Shown: positions 1 through 10,158 of the stretch, piece by piece | Position numbering within the stretch: the stretch's first letter is position 1 | Layout of the letters: each line of letters begins with the position of its first letter | Assembly (NCBI GenBank): GCA_905147135.1 | Contig: LR990049.1 | Location: 8,945,428 to 9,009,427, forward strand | DNA length: 64,000 bases | Origin: Blastobasis lacticolella | Taxonomy: Eukaryota > Arthropoda > Insecta > Lepidoptera > Blastobasidae | Reading direction: 5' to 3' | Made by a program: the position numbers and the translations under genes | The notes under the pieces: model-generated | What the model was told of the DNA's origin: nothing | Database searches by the model: none | What the model saw: the letters and a program-made list of their open reading frames with translations, nothing else

Positions 1-63
1 TCATCGTCAAGGCGGACCGCAGGCCCTCGTGCGCGAGAGCACAACCGGGACATTAACGCTAAG
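1..63 (+). repeat. SINE 3' end
   Basis: GCGCGAGAGCACAACCGGGA then CATTAACGCTAAG and a T run; the rest lies outside the window. Confidence 0.7.
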
Positions 64-244
64 ATTTTTTTTTTTACTTTTACCAGTACTGGTAGAAAAG
101 GATCTTGATAAACTTGTAAGGATCCATAGTTTTTCTTTTGAGATACGTAATCTTAAAACGAAAGTTGATTCACGGTTGCAATTAGTATTGTCCGTTTTTA
201 GTCCTATTGAATTGTTTACTGAAATTAGTAATATTATAATATAA

Positions 245-505
245 GACAGGCCGTGTGATGTCCAGCAGAGTAGAATAGCACCAACCCCTTACACTCATGG
301 GTGTCGTAAAAGGCAACTAATGTTTTCAAGTCAATAGACCAAAAGTCTCCGTAGTCTGGAATATGGGCAGCAGCATTTTCCATTGTTATATTTAAACACT
401 GCGATCTCCAACCCTGCCAAGCGTGGAGATTATGGCAACAACCTCCCCTTTCGTGAGAGAGGCCCTAAGTCCTGCAGTGGACTGTGACGGGCTGTGATGT
501 GATAA
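245..505 (+). repeat. Repeat family C copy
   Basis: CAGAGTAGAATAGCACCAAC, GTCGTAAAAGGCAACTAATG, CAACCTCCCCTTTCGTGAGA, ACGGGCTGTGATG end; LINE 3' tail type. Confidence 0.6.
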
Positions 506-509
506 TATA

Positions 510-1020
510 AGAACTTTTTTGTTCGTCCTAGTGGAACTGACCGGTAAAACTATATGGAGAATTTGATAAATGAAAGTAATGATAGTTATGAAAAGGAAGT
601 GCTAGTCAACAATATTTATAATACATTTACGTTATTTATTATACATTGACGTCCAAGTTTTCTTGGGACGCAGTTCGTTAAAATATATCTCGTGCACAGA
701 CTGAGCCAGCCTGCGGGCTTAAATCTTTATAGTGTCGTCTCTGCTACGCTTTTCAGTACAAATGATGTCCAATAACTATCTTCGGAGCTTCCTGGCTTGT
801 TAGGGAGGAGATATATTACCTACAGCTGTGTAATAAAAGGCAATGTTTTGAATTGACTTATATTTGTCTTTTTAAAAGAACTTTAGTGAACATTGAGAAA
901 CTAATGTAGGTAATGATTATCAGCTCGCTTTGCAGTTTGTTATTATAGTTCTTTCGTAAAATAACGGAAAATAAAATATTAATTAATTAATCGTAAGTTC
1001 GATAGGTTTAAAAATAAAAA
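510..1020. other. AT-rich DNA, nothing recognised
   Basis: No ORF above noise, no RNA gene, no clear repeat. Confidence 0.5.
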
Positions 1021-1022
1021 TA

Positions 1023-1137
1023 ATCATCTTGGCAATATCCCGATTCCAGTCCCGGTGTGCATTCCCATGCCCGGGCCCGGGGTCCGACTTGACCATGGTA
1101 ATGACAGTAGAGCGACTGCCATCTGACCTCCGTGACG
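1023..1137 (-). repeat. SINE fragment
   Basis: Minus strand GAGGTCAGATGGCAGTCGCT to the ATTGCCAAGATGAT end; degraded. Confidence 0.6.
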
Positions 1138-1348
1138 GTTATAATATTTCTTTTATACCCATGTATCACCATAGGTAGGATTTACTGTATGTGGATTTGA
1201 TTTGCTTGAACTCCTAGTACATCTAGTTTGAGGTCCTGTAGTCAGAATACAACACGCAAAGATTTAGATTTTAACTCAAAAAAAAACGACGTTATTTTTA
1301 AATGTCAACCTTATTCGTCCATGGCACTAAATAACTGATGAAGAGAAT

Positions 1349-1440
1349 TTTTTTTTATACCATTGAGGTGGCAAACAAGCTTGCGGCTTGCCTGATGGTA
1401 AGCAGTCACCGCAGCCTCTGGACGTTTGCAATACCAGGGG
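1349..1440 (-). repeat. Repeat family B, left part (split by hAT element)
   Basis: GGCAAACAAGCTTGCGGCTT, GTAAGCAGTCACCGCAGCCT, CAATACCAGGGG; continues at 2428. Confidence 0.8.
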
Positions 1441-2427
1441 CAGTGGCGTAGCGTGCCCTCCGGGGGCCCCGTATCAATAATTGTGTAGGGGCCCCTCTAG
1501 CAGATACCCCCAACTACGGGGGGTACTAATGAGTAACATAAATCCTAGTCTCAGCCTAAGTCAATAGCCTGTGGACTAGCCTAGCGCGCTCTACATTTGT
1601 GTGACAATAGACTCTTAAAAGTCGGGTCCACGAGGCTAAGTAGAGCTCGTAATTTTTGATATATTGGCCCTTGACTTGGCTTTAAACCTTGCGTGATTAT
1701 AAATGAGCGAGCGCAGCGAGCTCGAAATTTTTGTATATACATTAAAACATTGCGCGTTTTCATTGAAAAATACTGTAAAATCAGCAATATCGAAATCGGG
1801 CTATCTCGACATTTTTTATGTGATTGTATAATTAAAACAAGTTTGCGAACAATTAATGAGCGAGTGTAGTGAGCTCAAAAACCTTCTTTTTATTAACTTG
1901 ACAACAGTCAGATTCAAAGGTTGAGGCCGTGTGAGCCAAGACGATTATGCGTGTGTGCGTATGGGCCAAGGTTATTATGAGCCTGATCTACATGACCCAT
2001 TTCGAAAAGAACGGAGTTCTGCCTTTGGTGCTACCGATAATGCTGAAAATATGAAATTATCAAATCTGTCGTAATTTTTGAGATGATGGGTGCACATTTT
2101 ATACAATTTCAATGACTCATTACTGAGTGAGTGCGCGTGGAAGGCCCTAAGTTGTCTTGTTTTTTCAATAAAAATGTTAATTATCTCTTAAACGAAAGGT
2201 AAATGAAAACGGATTGTATCACATGATTTCATTTGCTATTTTGGAGGAGAGCACCCCCGACCCTGGCCTGAAATTCACTATTGAATAATTTTTTTTTTTC
2301 GGGAAATAAAGAAGAGTTTTACTGAGTTTAAGAGATAACGTGTATTTGCTTACACACATTTGGGGGCCCCTATAGCCCGGGGGCCCCATATAATTGATAC
2401 GGCTGATAGAGCGGTAGCTACGCCCTG
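1441..2427. mobile_element. Non-autonomous hAT element, 987 bp, with 8-bp target duplication
   Basis: Ends read CAGTGGCGTAGC at the left and, reverse-complemented, CAGGGCGTAGCTAC at the right; a GTATCAAT plus GGGGCCCC block is repeated inverted near both ends. The element is flanked by identical ACCAGGGG (1433-1440 and 2428-2435). Removing it restores a repeat seen intact at 54468-54720. No transposase ORF. Confidence 0.92.
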
Positions 2428-2500
2428 ACCAGGGGCATCACCCACGCGTTGCTGACCCCGTAAAAACCTTTTAACCCCTTTTTAACATTTTTAATTCCAA
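2428..2500 (-). repeat. Repeat family B, right part (split by hAT element)
   Basis: GCATCACCCACGCGTTGC, CCCGTAAAAACCTTTTAACC; continuous with 1349-1440 in other copies. Confidence 0.8.
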
Positions 2501-3254
2501 TATTTTAAAACAAACTTCGTACCTATTACAGTTCCAAAGATACCGTTACATACAGCGGACAGAGACCGCAGGCACAGTAACAGGTTCCTTTTCCACCCTT
2601 TAGGTACGGAAACCTGAAAATCATATTTAATACTTTAATAGAAAACTGGTGCAATATACAAATTTTAATAAAAAAGACATCAACGGCGGCGTAGTTTGCG
2701 TTGATCTCTTTTGTATGACAAGTCGACATTTACATTCATGCTAATTAATTATTATCATGTGGTTTTAAGATTAGCAGCTGTTATCCGAAACTATGAATAC
2801 TGGCTGGAGTGGTGAAGCACTCAACTATTTAAGCATCTCACACACCCAGACTTTTTGTAATGACACATCTTTTGACACCATTTTCATTTCTCTATCCTAA
2901 AAATTGATGACCTAGGCTAATACTATAAAATTGAAACATCGGCTCTGGGGCCGATCCTTACTGTACAGTCTTCTACTCCCAGCTGAAGCCCCCGACCCTG
3001 ATGCTGCTGGTCCGGGCGACGGGTTCTCTGTAGACAAAGGCGTCCAACCGCCACTGGAACTCTAGTCCCCCGCGCTGGTCCTCAAAGTCTTTTGAGGGTC
3101 GTTTTTAAGTGAGGTGTATCGACTAGAGACTTTGCTTAGAGGACAGTTGGGTAAATAATACGACAGAGTAGATATAGCGGTAGCACATTACGATTGAGTG
3201 GATTTTTCTGTATAGTGGATATATAGGTAGAGTGGACATTCTGACGCAGTGGAT
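2501..3254. other. Unassigned DNA
   Basis: Mostly AT-rich. 2940-3075 is GC-richer (ATCGGCTCTGGGGCCGAT palindrome-like start) and may be a decayed retroelement. Confidence 0.4.
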
Positions 3255-3400
3255 CATGTGACCCTATAGTATATAAACCTTCCGGAAGAAATTCTCTAAC
3301 TTTTAGTGAAAACTGCATCAAATCCGTTGCGTGGTTTAGGAAGAGTTAGCGGTACAGACAGACTCGGAACGCGTCTTTATTTTATATTATGTAAGAATGC
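3255..3400 (-). repeat. Helitron-family fragment
   Basis: Minus strand CACGCAACGGATTTGATGCA and ATTTCTTCCGGAAGGTTTAT match the family of 28881-29077. Confidence 0.5.
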
Positions 3401-3779
3401 AACGCACGCCACCCAAAACTAAAAGTTACATGAAGTCCCTATTTAAAAAATCACGATAAGCGCGCGCGGTATCTAGTTTGTTAATAGATTGTCTAATATT
3501 TGTTCCGGTTAAGTTAACAACCGCTTAACACGTTCGGTTCGCGTTAATTAGCAGAGAGCTTTCACGTGCGCTGCTTGAGCGACTCTGAGTAGTGATACTG
3601 GAACTTTAATAGGAATCTTACTTAGTTTGAGATGCTTCTTTGCTTCTTCTTGTTTTATTTAAGAGAGATAAAGTTTCTACTAACGTGGAGAAGCACGGAT
3701 GAAGGAGCAGGCCTGAGTGGGAGGACTACTCAAGATTGAAGCTTTTTTTTTTTGGAAATAACTGTTATTGGATCCTTAC

Positions 3780-3905
3780 GTAGTGTAAAATAAAGTCATT
3801 TTCCGCGTCTATCTGTCTTTATGGATATAGACTACTAAATGACGCGACGGATTTGATACGGTTTTTACTATCAGAAGAATTTATTCCGAAAGGTTTATAT
3901 GTTTA
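3780..3905 (+). repeat. Helitron-family fragment
   Basis: GACGCGACGGATTTGATACG and CGAAAGGTTTATATGTTTAA; same family as 28881-29077. Confidence 0.45.
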
Positions 3906-4589
3906 AAACATTCATGTGATAATCGAGAAACACACGCGCGTAGTTACTAGTTTGTTGCATTACATCGTGCGGTTGAACTGATGCGGACCTATTTTTTTAG
4001 GTCCTAGGTTGATACTTTCATTGAATACTGCCAGAATTCTGGCTACCCTATTTATGGATAATACCGTCACAGTATATACCATACTCCCTTCGCCCGCCTT
4101 CGAAACCAATTTCTAAATAAGAATGACAAAATCATATTGCGCGGGAAATAAAACTAGATGACAGTATCAGCGAGTAAAAACCCGAAACACCAGCTCAAAG
4201 CAAGAGCTAGAACACTGCCTCAGTACCACAAATAGAGACAGTAAATTCAACTATACCATAGGTGTTATTAGATTCGGTTGTGCCCGGGCCGTACCGCGAA
4301 GGTTTAGGCCCGAGTTTACCGGCCGTACTGTGAAATTTCCGACAGCGCTCGTGAACTAAGTTCGTGGAGCCAAGTTGTGTCGGTCGGGACGGTTGAAGAC
4401 AATGCGGATCAATGCATCGGACAACGTTGTGTTCCTACCCTCAGTTCATAGTTACTTATACCTGTTCTGTGAGACAGGTAGAACGACGTGTTATTATTAC
4501 TTGATTTTGGCTGAGGGTTTGCACGTGAGAGGGCGGAATAGCATGTGTCTGTGTTTCCTCTAAATGTGTTTTTCATATATAGTATAGTA
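3906..4589. other. Unassigned DNA
   Basis: Short ORFs only; a GC-richer patch at 4270-4390. No gene or repeat recognised. Confidence 0.4.
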
Positions 4590-4700
4590 ATCGTCTTGGC
4601 GTTAATGTTCCGGTTGTGTTTTTGCGTACGAGAGCCCGGGGTCCGTCATCGCCATGATCCAGGATTTGGCAGATCAGATAATTATCAGTAATTACAATTA
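4590..4700 (-). repeat. tRNA-derived SINE, 3' part
   Basis: Minus strand CTGATCTGCCAAATCCTGGA to TAACGCCAAGACGA; the missing half of the copy at 4967-5247. Confidence 0.75.
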
Positions 4701-4966
4701 TTAATTTGAATGTTAAATCTGATAATTAAATAGTATCTTTAACCGTTCGCGTAACGCGCTTGGGATGCATGGGCTTTTCTGAAAACCAGCTGTGGCAGGC
4801 ATGAGCCCTCACAGCATTATGCCGAGACTGGTCCATTTCGGTTTCCGTTATATCACTGGCTGGTCTTACGTAACTTTCAATAAATTATAATTTACTGGAC
4901 TCACCTTAGGTTAAGGATGTAATATAGAACCGAATAAAGTGCTATCTACGTATATGTCTATGTCTA

Positions 4967-5247
4967 GTAGAGCGACTGCGGACTGACCGCTGTGACTCTA
5001 CTGCCAGGGCAACCTAACCAGATTGGATCATAGTTACACAATGTGCCTGAATATGCAGGTTTCATCACGATGTTTTCCCTTGCCGTAAGAAAGGCTCTTA
5101 TGGTAAGGTAAAACATCGTGGGTAAGCATTCAACTAATGTACATAACTCAGAAAAGAGTCATAGATACATGGTCGTACTGGGATTCGAACCTGGTACCTC
5201 TCGCTTACGAATCGAATAACCTTACCACTCGGCCACCGATGCCCCCT
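4967..5247 (-). mobile_element. tRNA-derived SINE, 5' part including head
   Basis: Minus strand GGCATCGGTGGCCGAGTGG (A box) and AGGTTCGAATCCCAG (B box), then the SINE body up to GACCGC..CGCTCTACT. The 3' part lies at 4590-4700. Confidence 0.78.
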
Positions 5248-5399
5248 TGCTCTACAACAACATATGTGACAAAAATCGAATAGAAAGAAAATTTGTTTTC
5301 GAAATAACCGTGAAAATGATGACCTTCCTACCTTGTAGGTAGATTATGTATCACTGTCACTAAGCTTACTCTCTTTATGAAGTCGGCAAATGAATATAT

Positions 5400-5468
5400 T
5401 GGCCGTACAATGCCCGGCAGAGTAGAATTTAGTACCAACCCCCACGCACCAGTATCGTAAAAGGTGAC
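5400..5468 (+). repeat. Repeat family C fragment
   Basis: CGGCAGAGTAGAATTTAGTA, ATCGTAAAAGGTGACTA. Confidence 0.5.
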
Positions 5469-6009
5469 TATATATAATGCCTTAGAGATACAATTGTCTA
5501 GAATAGTTGGTAGACCAGAGATGAGCAGGCAGTGTAACCTATGCGGTAAATGTTTAATATGTTTCTTAGTATTTTCATTGTTGAGGAGAGCGGGGCTTCG
5601 GGGGGGCAATTTTTTGTTTTGGTTTAAATGTCTGAGAAGCGTGTGAAGTACCTCAGCGAATTAAAGCACTATTACGTAGTTTTAAGGACCATAAAATTGA
5701 ATAGGGTACCTACATTTCATCAAAGCTCACGTAGTCAAAGCCGAGCGCAAAACATATAGTTATCGAAGATTTAGTTAAACTACACATTAAAATAACTGAT
5801 ATTACAATTATTTCTTAAAATATATTTTTATCTAGCAATCAAGCGATTTTCTAACGACCCGAATTAGACTCATTGAACTTTCCCCGCTCATTATTTCCCT
5901 CGGGATTTTGGGATACATATTATTTATTACGCTTTACGCCTAATTCACGATCTATTAAACCAATTTTAATAGGCAAATATCGTTTATTTTGGCTTTTTTT
6001 ACTATTATA

Positions 6010-6165
6010 AAAAACAGGCATTTGACCGCCATCTCACCTGTTGGTAAGTGACGATGCGGCCGAAGATGGAGCATGCCCGTCTTGGAACAGCCTATTCACT
6101 TTAGCCTTGAAGGCATCCAGATTATATTTATCAGGGGACACACCCGCAGGCAACTAAGTCAAATT
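6010..6165 (-). repeat. LINE C-terminal/3' fragment
   Basis: The minus strand encodes a degraded form of the DKYNLDAFKAKVNRLF ending and the GCATCGTCACTTACCAACAG tail; same family as 9325-9480 and 23330-23700. Confidence 0.65.
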
Positions 6166-6304
6166 CTGTTTGATTTTCCAGTTTTATTTAAAATATATAG
6201 ATATAACAAAGGGTTGCGAGGGTTGAGGCAGCGCTACAATTACTATTGCCGATAGATAAGAGAGCCTTAAATATGGTAGAAGGCATATCCTTATACATAA
6301 TTAA

Positions 6305-6416
6305 GGTTTTTACGGGGTCGGCAACGCGTGGGTAATGTCCCCGGTATTGCAAACGTCCTTAGGCTGCGGTGACTGCTTACAAGACAAGCCGTAAGCTTGT
6401 ACCTTAGTGGTATAAT
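6305..6416 (+). repeat. Repeat family B copy
   Basis: GGTCGGCAACGCGTGGGTAA, GCAAACGTCC, CACCTTAGTGG-like end; plus orientation. Confidence 0.75.
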
Positions 6417-6419
6417 ATA

Positions 6420-9230
6420 TGAAACTAGCGGTGCCCGCTCCACTGCTTTTAAGCCGACACTGCTAACATTCGATTATTATGCGTACTTACTTTTCCAAGA
6501 CATAAAGTAGGTACCCTATACACGAGTTTAGTTTTAAAGTTTGATTTTATAACATAAGTTCAATAATACCTTACAACAAATGTAAGCACGCAATCGAGAA
6601 GACCAATGTGTACTATTTATCTGCACAATTCGGATCGATAACACAAAAGCCCTCATTTCCATATCTCGGCGACACTTATGCGTTATGGCCGCGCGACGGC
6701 TACAAGTTTTCAATGTGTCGCAATATCGTAACGGGCGGGCGACTGTATCGCGTGCGATTTTTGCGGGTATTATCGCACTTCTGCGGAAAAGTAGTTACCG
6801 GTGCGCGATCACATCCGCGCCCATTTCGCTACACTGCGCAGCGCTTCCGTTCGTCCCCTGCGTCACTGCCCCTACGCGTTTGAAATAGTTGTTAGAATAT
6901 TGTGAATAAAAATGACGATCTGTAGGTGTTTCGGTGTTTTAAGTATTCTAAGATATGGAAAAGTAAGGTGTGGCTTATACAGCTTGTAGTGGTTACCTAA
7001 CTCTACAATTAACACTAGATGACACAATAGGGTACTATAGCTATGTTTTTATTTTGTATCTTGTTGAGATATCTTGGAACAAAGAGGGTACAATCAGCAG
7101 CAACAGTACAATAACAACCAGTATCATGGCGCAATAACTATGTTTGAAATGGTTTGTTTTTGCTTTGATTTGACCAAATTAAGGGCCTTGCATGTATCTC
7201 TCTTATTTTGAATGTCAATACGCTATTTTTAACTAAGGGTATGCGTAGATGAACCGGCCAAAACTATAATGAGAAATAAACTACTTATGAGAGATAACGT
7301 AATTGTTCTTAGGTACCACGAGCATTAATTTAACTGCATTCAAATATTTTTATAACAACCCGGGAATCGAACCCTGTCCAATTTTGTAAAAAATCTAAAT
7401 ATAGTTCTATTGAAATAGAAAAACTATGTCGTGTTAGTTAGTGTAAATGCAAACCTTCTTTAAATATTGGATAATTCCTTTAATTATTTCCTATATTTAA
7501 TAATTTCCTACCAATTTAGAAGTATAGAAGGGTAGGGTAAGGCAATGTGTGATCTCTTTGATACAGAGAATATGATGTTACAAAGTGGTGGTATTAAGTG
7601 GGTAGGAACTAGGATAAGTGTAAGGACACCGCCTGGTCGCGTCGGGCCAATAAATTAAACTATAAGTATTAACTAATAGACGTCGATGTGGCCTTACACT
7701 TCTAAGCTTTTCGGAAATAAGGTTTTTGCTTGCGATAAGTCTGCGCAAACTTGAATGGACAGATACTATATACATAATAGATAAAACAGGTAGTCAGCCA
7801 CAAGTATATCAGTTTTTGCCTCAGAATTCTGTTACTGCGTGAAAGAAGGATAAACACACTTTACTACCTACTGAGCATATAAATTTAAATATCATTATCA
7901 TCGTAGTTATAATTCTATGCGTTAAATTCTTTCAGTTACTCTATATCTAACAATTGTAATAAACTATCTAACGTCGACCGGTTATTGTGACATCGTCACA
8001 CGGTCTGCCGATTACAGTCGGCTGAATATAGTCAATGTAGCGCAAATCGCTTGAAAATGACATTCGACTGTACACGCTACGATCGCTTCAGAATATTCGA
8101 TATGCAATGCCGATGGGGCGATAACAACCCAACAGATATAGGTACTGCGTAACATTGAATCATTATTGTCTGATCAAATGGAAAACGCCGCATGGAGGGG
8201 AACGTATGGGCTTTCAAATGTGCTCGTGTCAGGCGCATAATGAAGGCACAATGCCATCGATAACGGGAGACGGTTGATGACTTTATAATGCGGCTATTAA
8301 GAAAACTGCCTACATGCAAAATACGAATTTTAACGTCATGCAATGCATTGGCCTGTTTTACTTATTATTTATTCGCTTGGGAGATGCACCGTGTAACTAG
8401 GATATCCCTCGTGCCTTTGATAAGGCTAAATAATGTATTATTTTAATCAAACAGCCGATATCCAATGCCCGTCCTACTGGTTAGTAGATTTCTGGGAATA
8501 ACTTTCAAGAGTTAGCGTATTAGGATCTTCCACTTACCCCAAAGGCTCCTTCCTTGTCCTATTGATCGCTCAAGATGCCCAGGTGAAGCCGATGAGACAA
8601 AGTCCATAAAATGCCCCACCATCATAGCCAGGCGGCGAGGCAGCAGTTTCACACTAATCCACTACTCAGGATCAAGCAGCAAGAGACTGGAACTTGCTGC
8701 CAGTACATGTCTTCCTTAAGCGCTAAAACTTAGGTATATAATTTTGTATGCCTGTACATTTATAATAAGTATCTATATATAATAAGTATGTATTTAAAAG
8801 TATATTAGTCGTATGTCAGTTAGCTAGAACCCATAGTACAAGCTTTGCTTAGTTTGGTGCTAGATAGCGCTGTGTGAATTTGGCCACGATTATTATTATT
8901 ATTATTTACGAGTGTTTTACTTGCTCAGCCTAAGCTGGTACGTAGTTAGCGCACGGGCCAATACCAAGTAGGTGCTACTTTAAGTTTGTATGGGGTCCAC
9001 GACTGGCGTGGTAGTGACATTTTGTTCTATCGGTAATTGCATGAACTTTCTTACTATCCTGCAGGTGTTCAGTATAGCGGCTTTTTATAACACTATGTAG
9101 GATGTATCTGGCAAATTAATGAGTTTTAGGCTATGATGAAGATAATTTGGGATAACACCGGTAGTGGATAAGTCTATTGTCACAATATAAACTTTCTCTT
9201 GCTTCCATATTCTTGTGACTTCGTCCTTTA
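6420..9230. other. Upstream region of the DIP gene, no coding gene recognised
   Basis: Mostly unique AT-rich DNA. 6660-6890 is CG-rich with overlapping open frames and could hold a promoter or first non-coding exon of the DIP gene. 8520-8710 resembles a decayed LINE end. A short ATT microsatellite sits at 8889-8907. Confidence 0.35.
7360..7377 (-). repeat. tRNA B-box-like remnant
   Basis: Minus-strand GGGTTCGATTCCCGGG resembles a pol III B box; no head or body around it is recognised. Confidence 0.25.
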
Positions 9231-9324
9231 GTTCCGTATATTTATTATTATTATTATTTAGAAACGTGCCACCGTATTGTCTCCCCGCGGTTTGCCAGCC
9301 AGGATCCGCGGATCTAGCCAAGTA

Positions 9325-9480
9325 TTTGACACCATTGCATGTGGTAGTAAGTAAGGATGCGGCCGTAGGTGAAGCATGCCTGTCTAGGAACAGCCTATTC
9401 AGTCTAGCCTTGAACGCGTCCAGATTGTAACGATCGCGGGGAGTACAGGGGAGACGCAGGCAACGTTTTCCATTATTGCC
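9325..9480 (-). repeat. LINE C-terminal/3' fragment
   Basis: The minus strand reads DRYNLDAFKARLNRLFLDRH and ASPTAASLLTTT; reverse transcriptase C-terminus without the catalytic core. A TTATTATTATTA run lies just below it at 9241-9258. Confidence 0.72.
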
Positions 9481-10022
9481 GTACGCAATATAAATGTTGA
9501 ACCAAAGCGCACAAACGTGCAGATATCTTGAAGATTTTGACACAAAGATGAAACATCCACTCGCGTTTCCCGATTGTAGAAAAGGGCTTTCAGCGGTTTC
9601 CTGCCAGAATAATTGAAAAATTTGTAGCGTTTTGGCTTTTTACGTGCTGAGACTGCCATCTGAGCCACACAACTCGTTGGAAAAAGCTGTTCGCCAGATC
9701 CTCGTCCGTCAGTCAGCACAGGGACAGTGTGCAATTAAGGTTTGCTTGGGCTCAGAGAATTGTGGTACGGCCCCACAATCCTAATGCATTGAGACCAATT
9801 TCAGGTACCTATAATTGCAGGATCGGATAAAAATTATAATTTAATGAAACGCAGCAAAGAACCATATCAAATCGATCCACTAATTAGGGTGATACACATC
9901 TCAAACTCCAACAGCCACTTCGCATTCCATTTTGTGTCGGAGGTTAAAAACTGCGGTTTAAGCAATATACAGCAACAGTCTGCTCTATTCATTTCACTTT
10001 TAACATTTTCATCGTTTTGCAG

Positions 10023-10158
10023 GTTCAAATGGATGATCCATAGAATATGACTTGATGCTGGGAAATGATCCGGAGGATAAATAGAAATATGCAGCAGCCG
10101 TGCTGGTCACTATACCTACTAGCAATTTTTATGCTAGGTCTCGACTCCAAGCTTGTGG
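10023..10158 (+). other. DIP first coding exon with 5' leader
   Basis: A long pyrimidine tract ending in CAG at 10020-10022 looks like a splice acceptor, so this exon probably carries leader from 10023 and one or more non-coding exons lie upstream (not identified). Three short upstream ORFs start at 10029, 10047 and 10055. The first in-frame ATG is 10065 and a second is 10089; both give a signal peptide. Donor GTAAGT at 10159; one nucleotide of a codon is left over. Confidence 0.75.

Noticed and set aside
5170..5247. tRNA gene on the minus strand
   Set aside because: A and B boxes are present, but the sequence runs straight into a SINE body; it is the SINE head.
6608..6888. Two overlapping frames of 91 and 67 codons
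   Set aside because: Arg-rich translations of a CG-rich block, no homology; treated as possible regulatory DNA.
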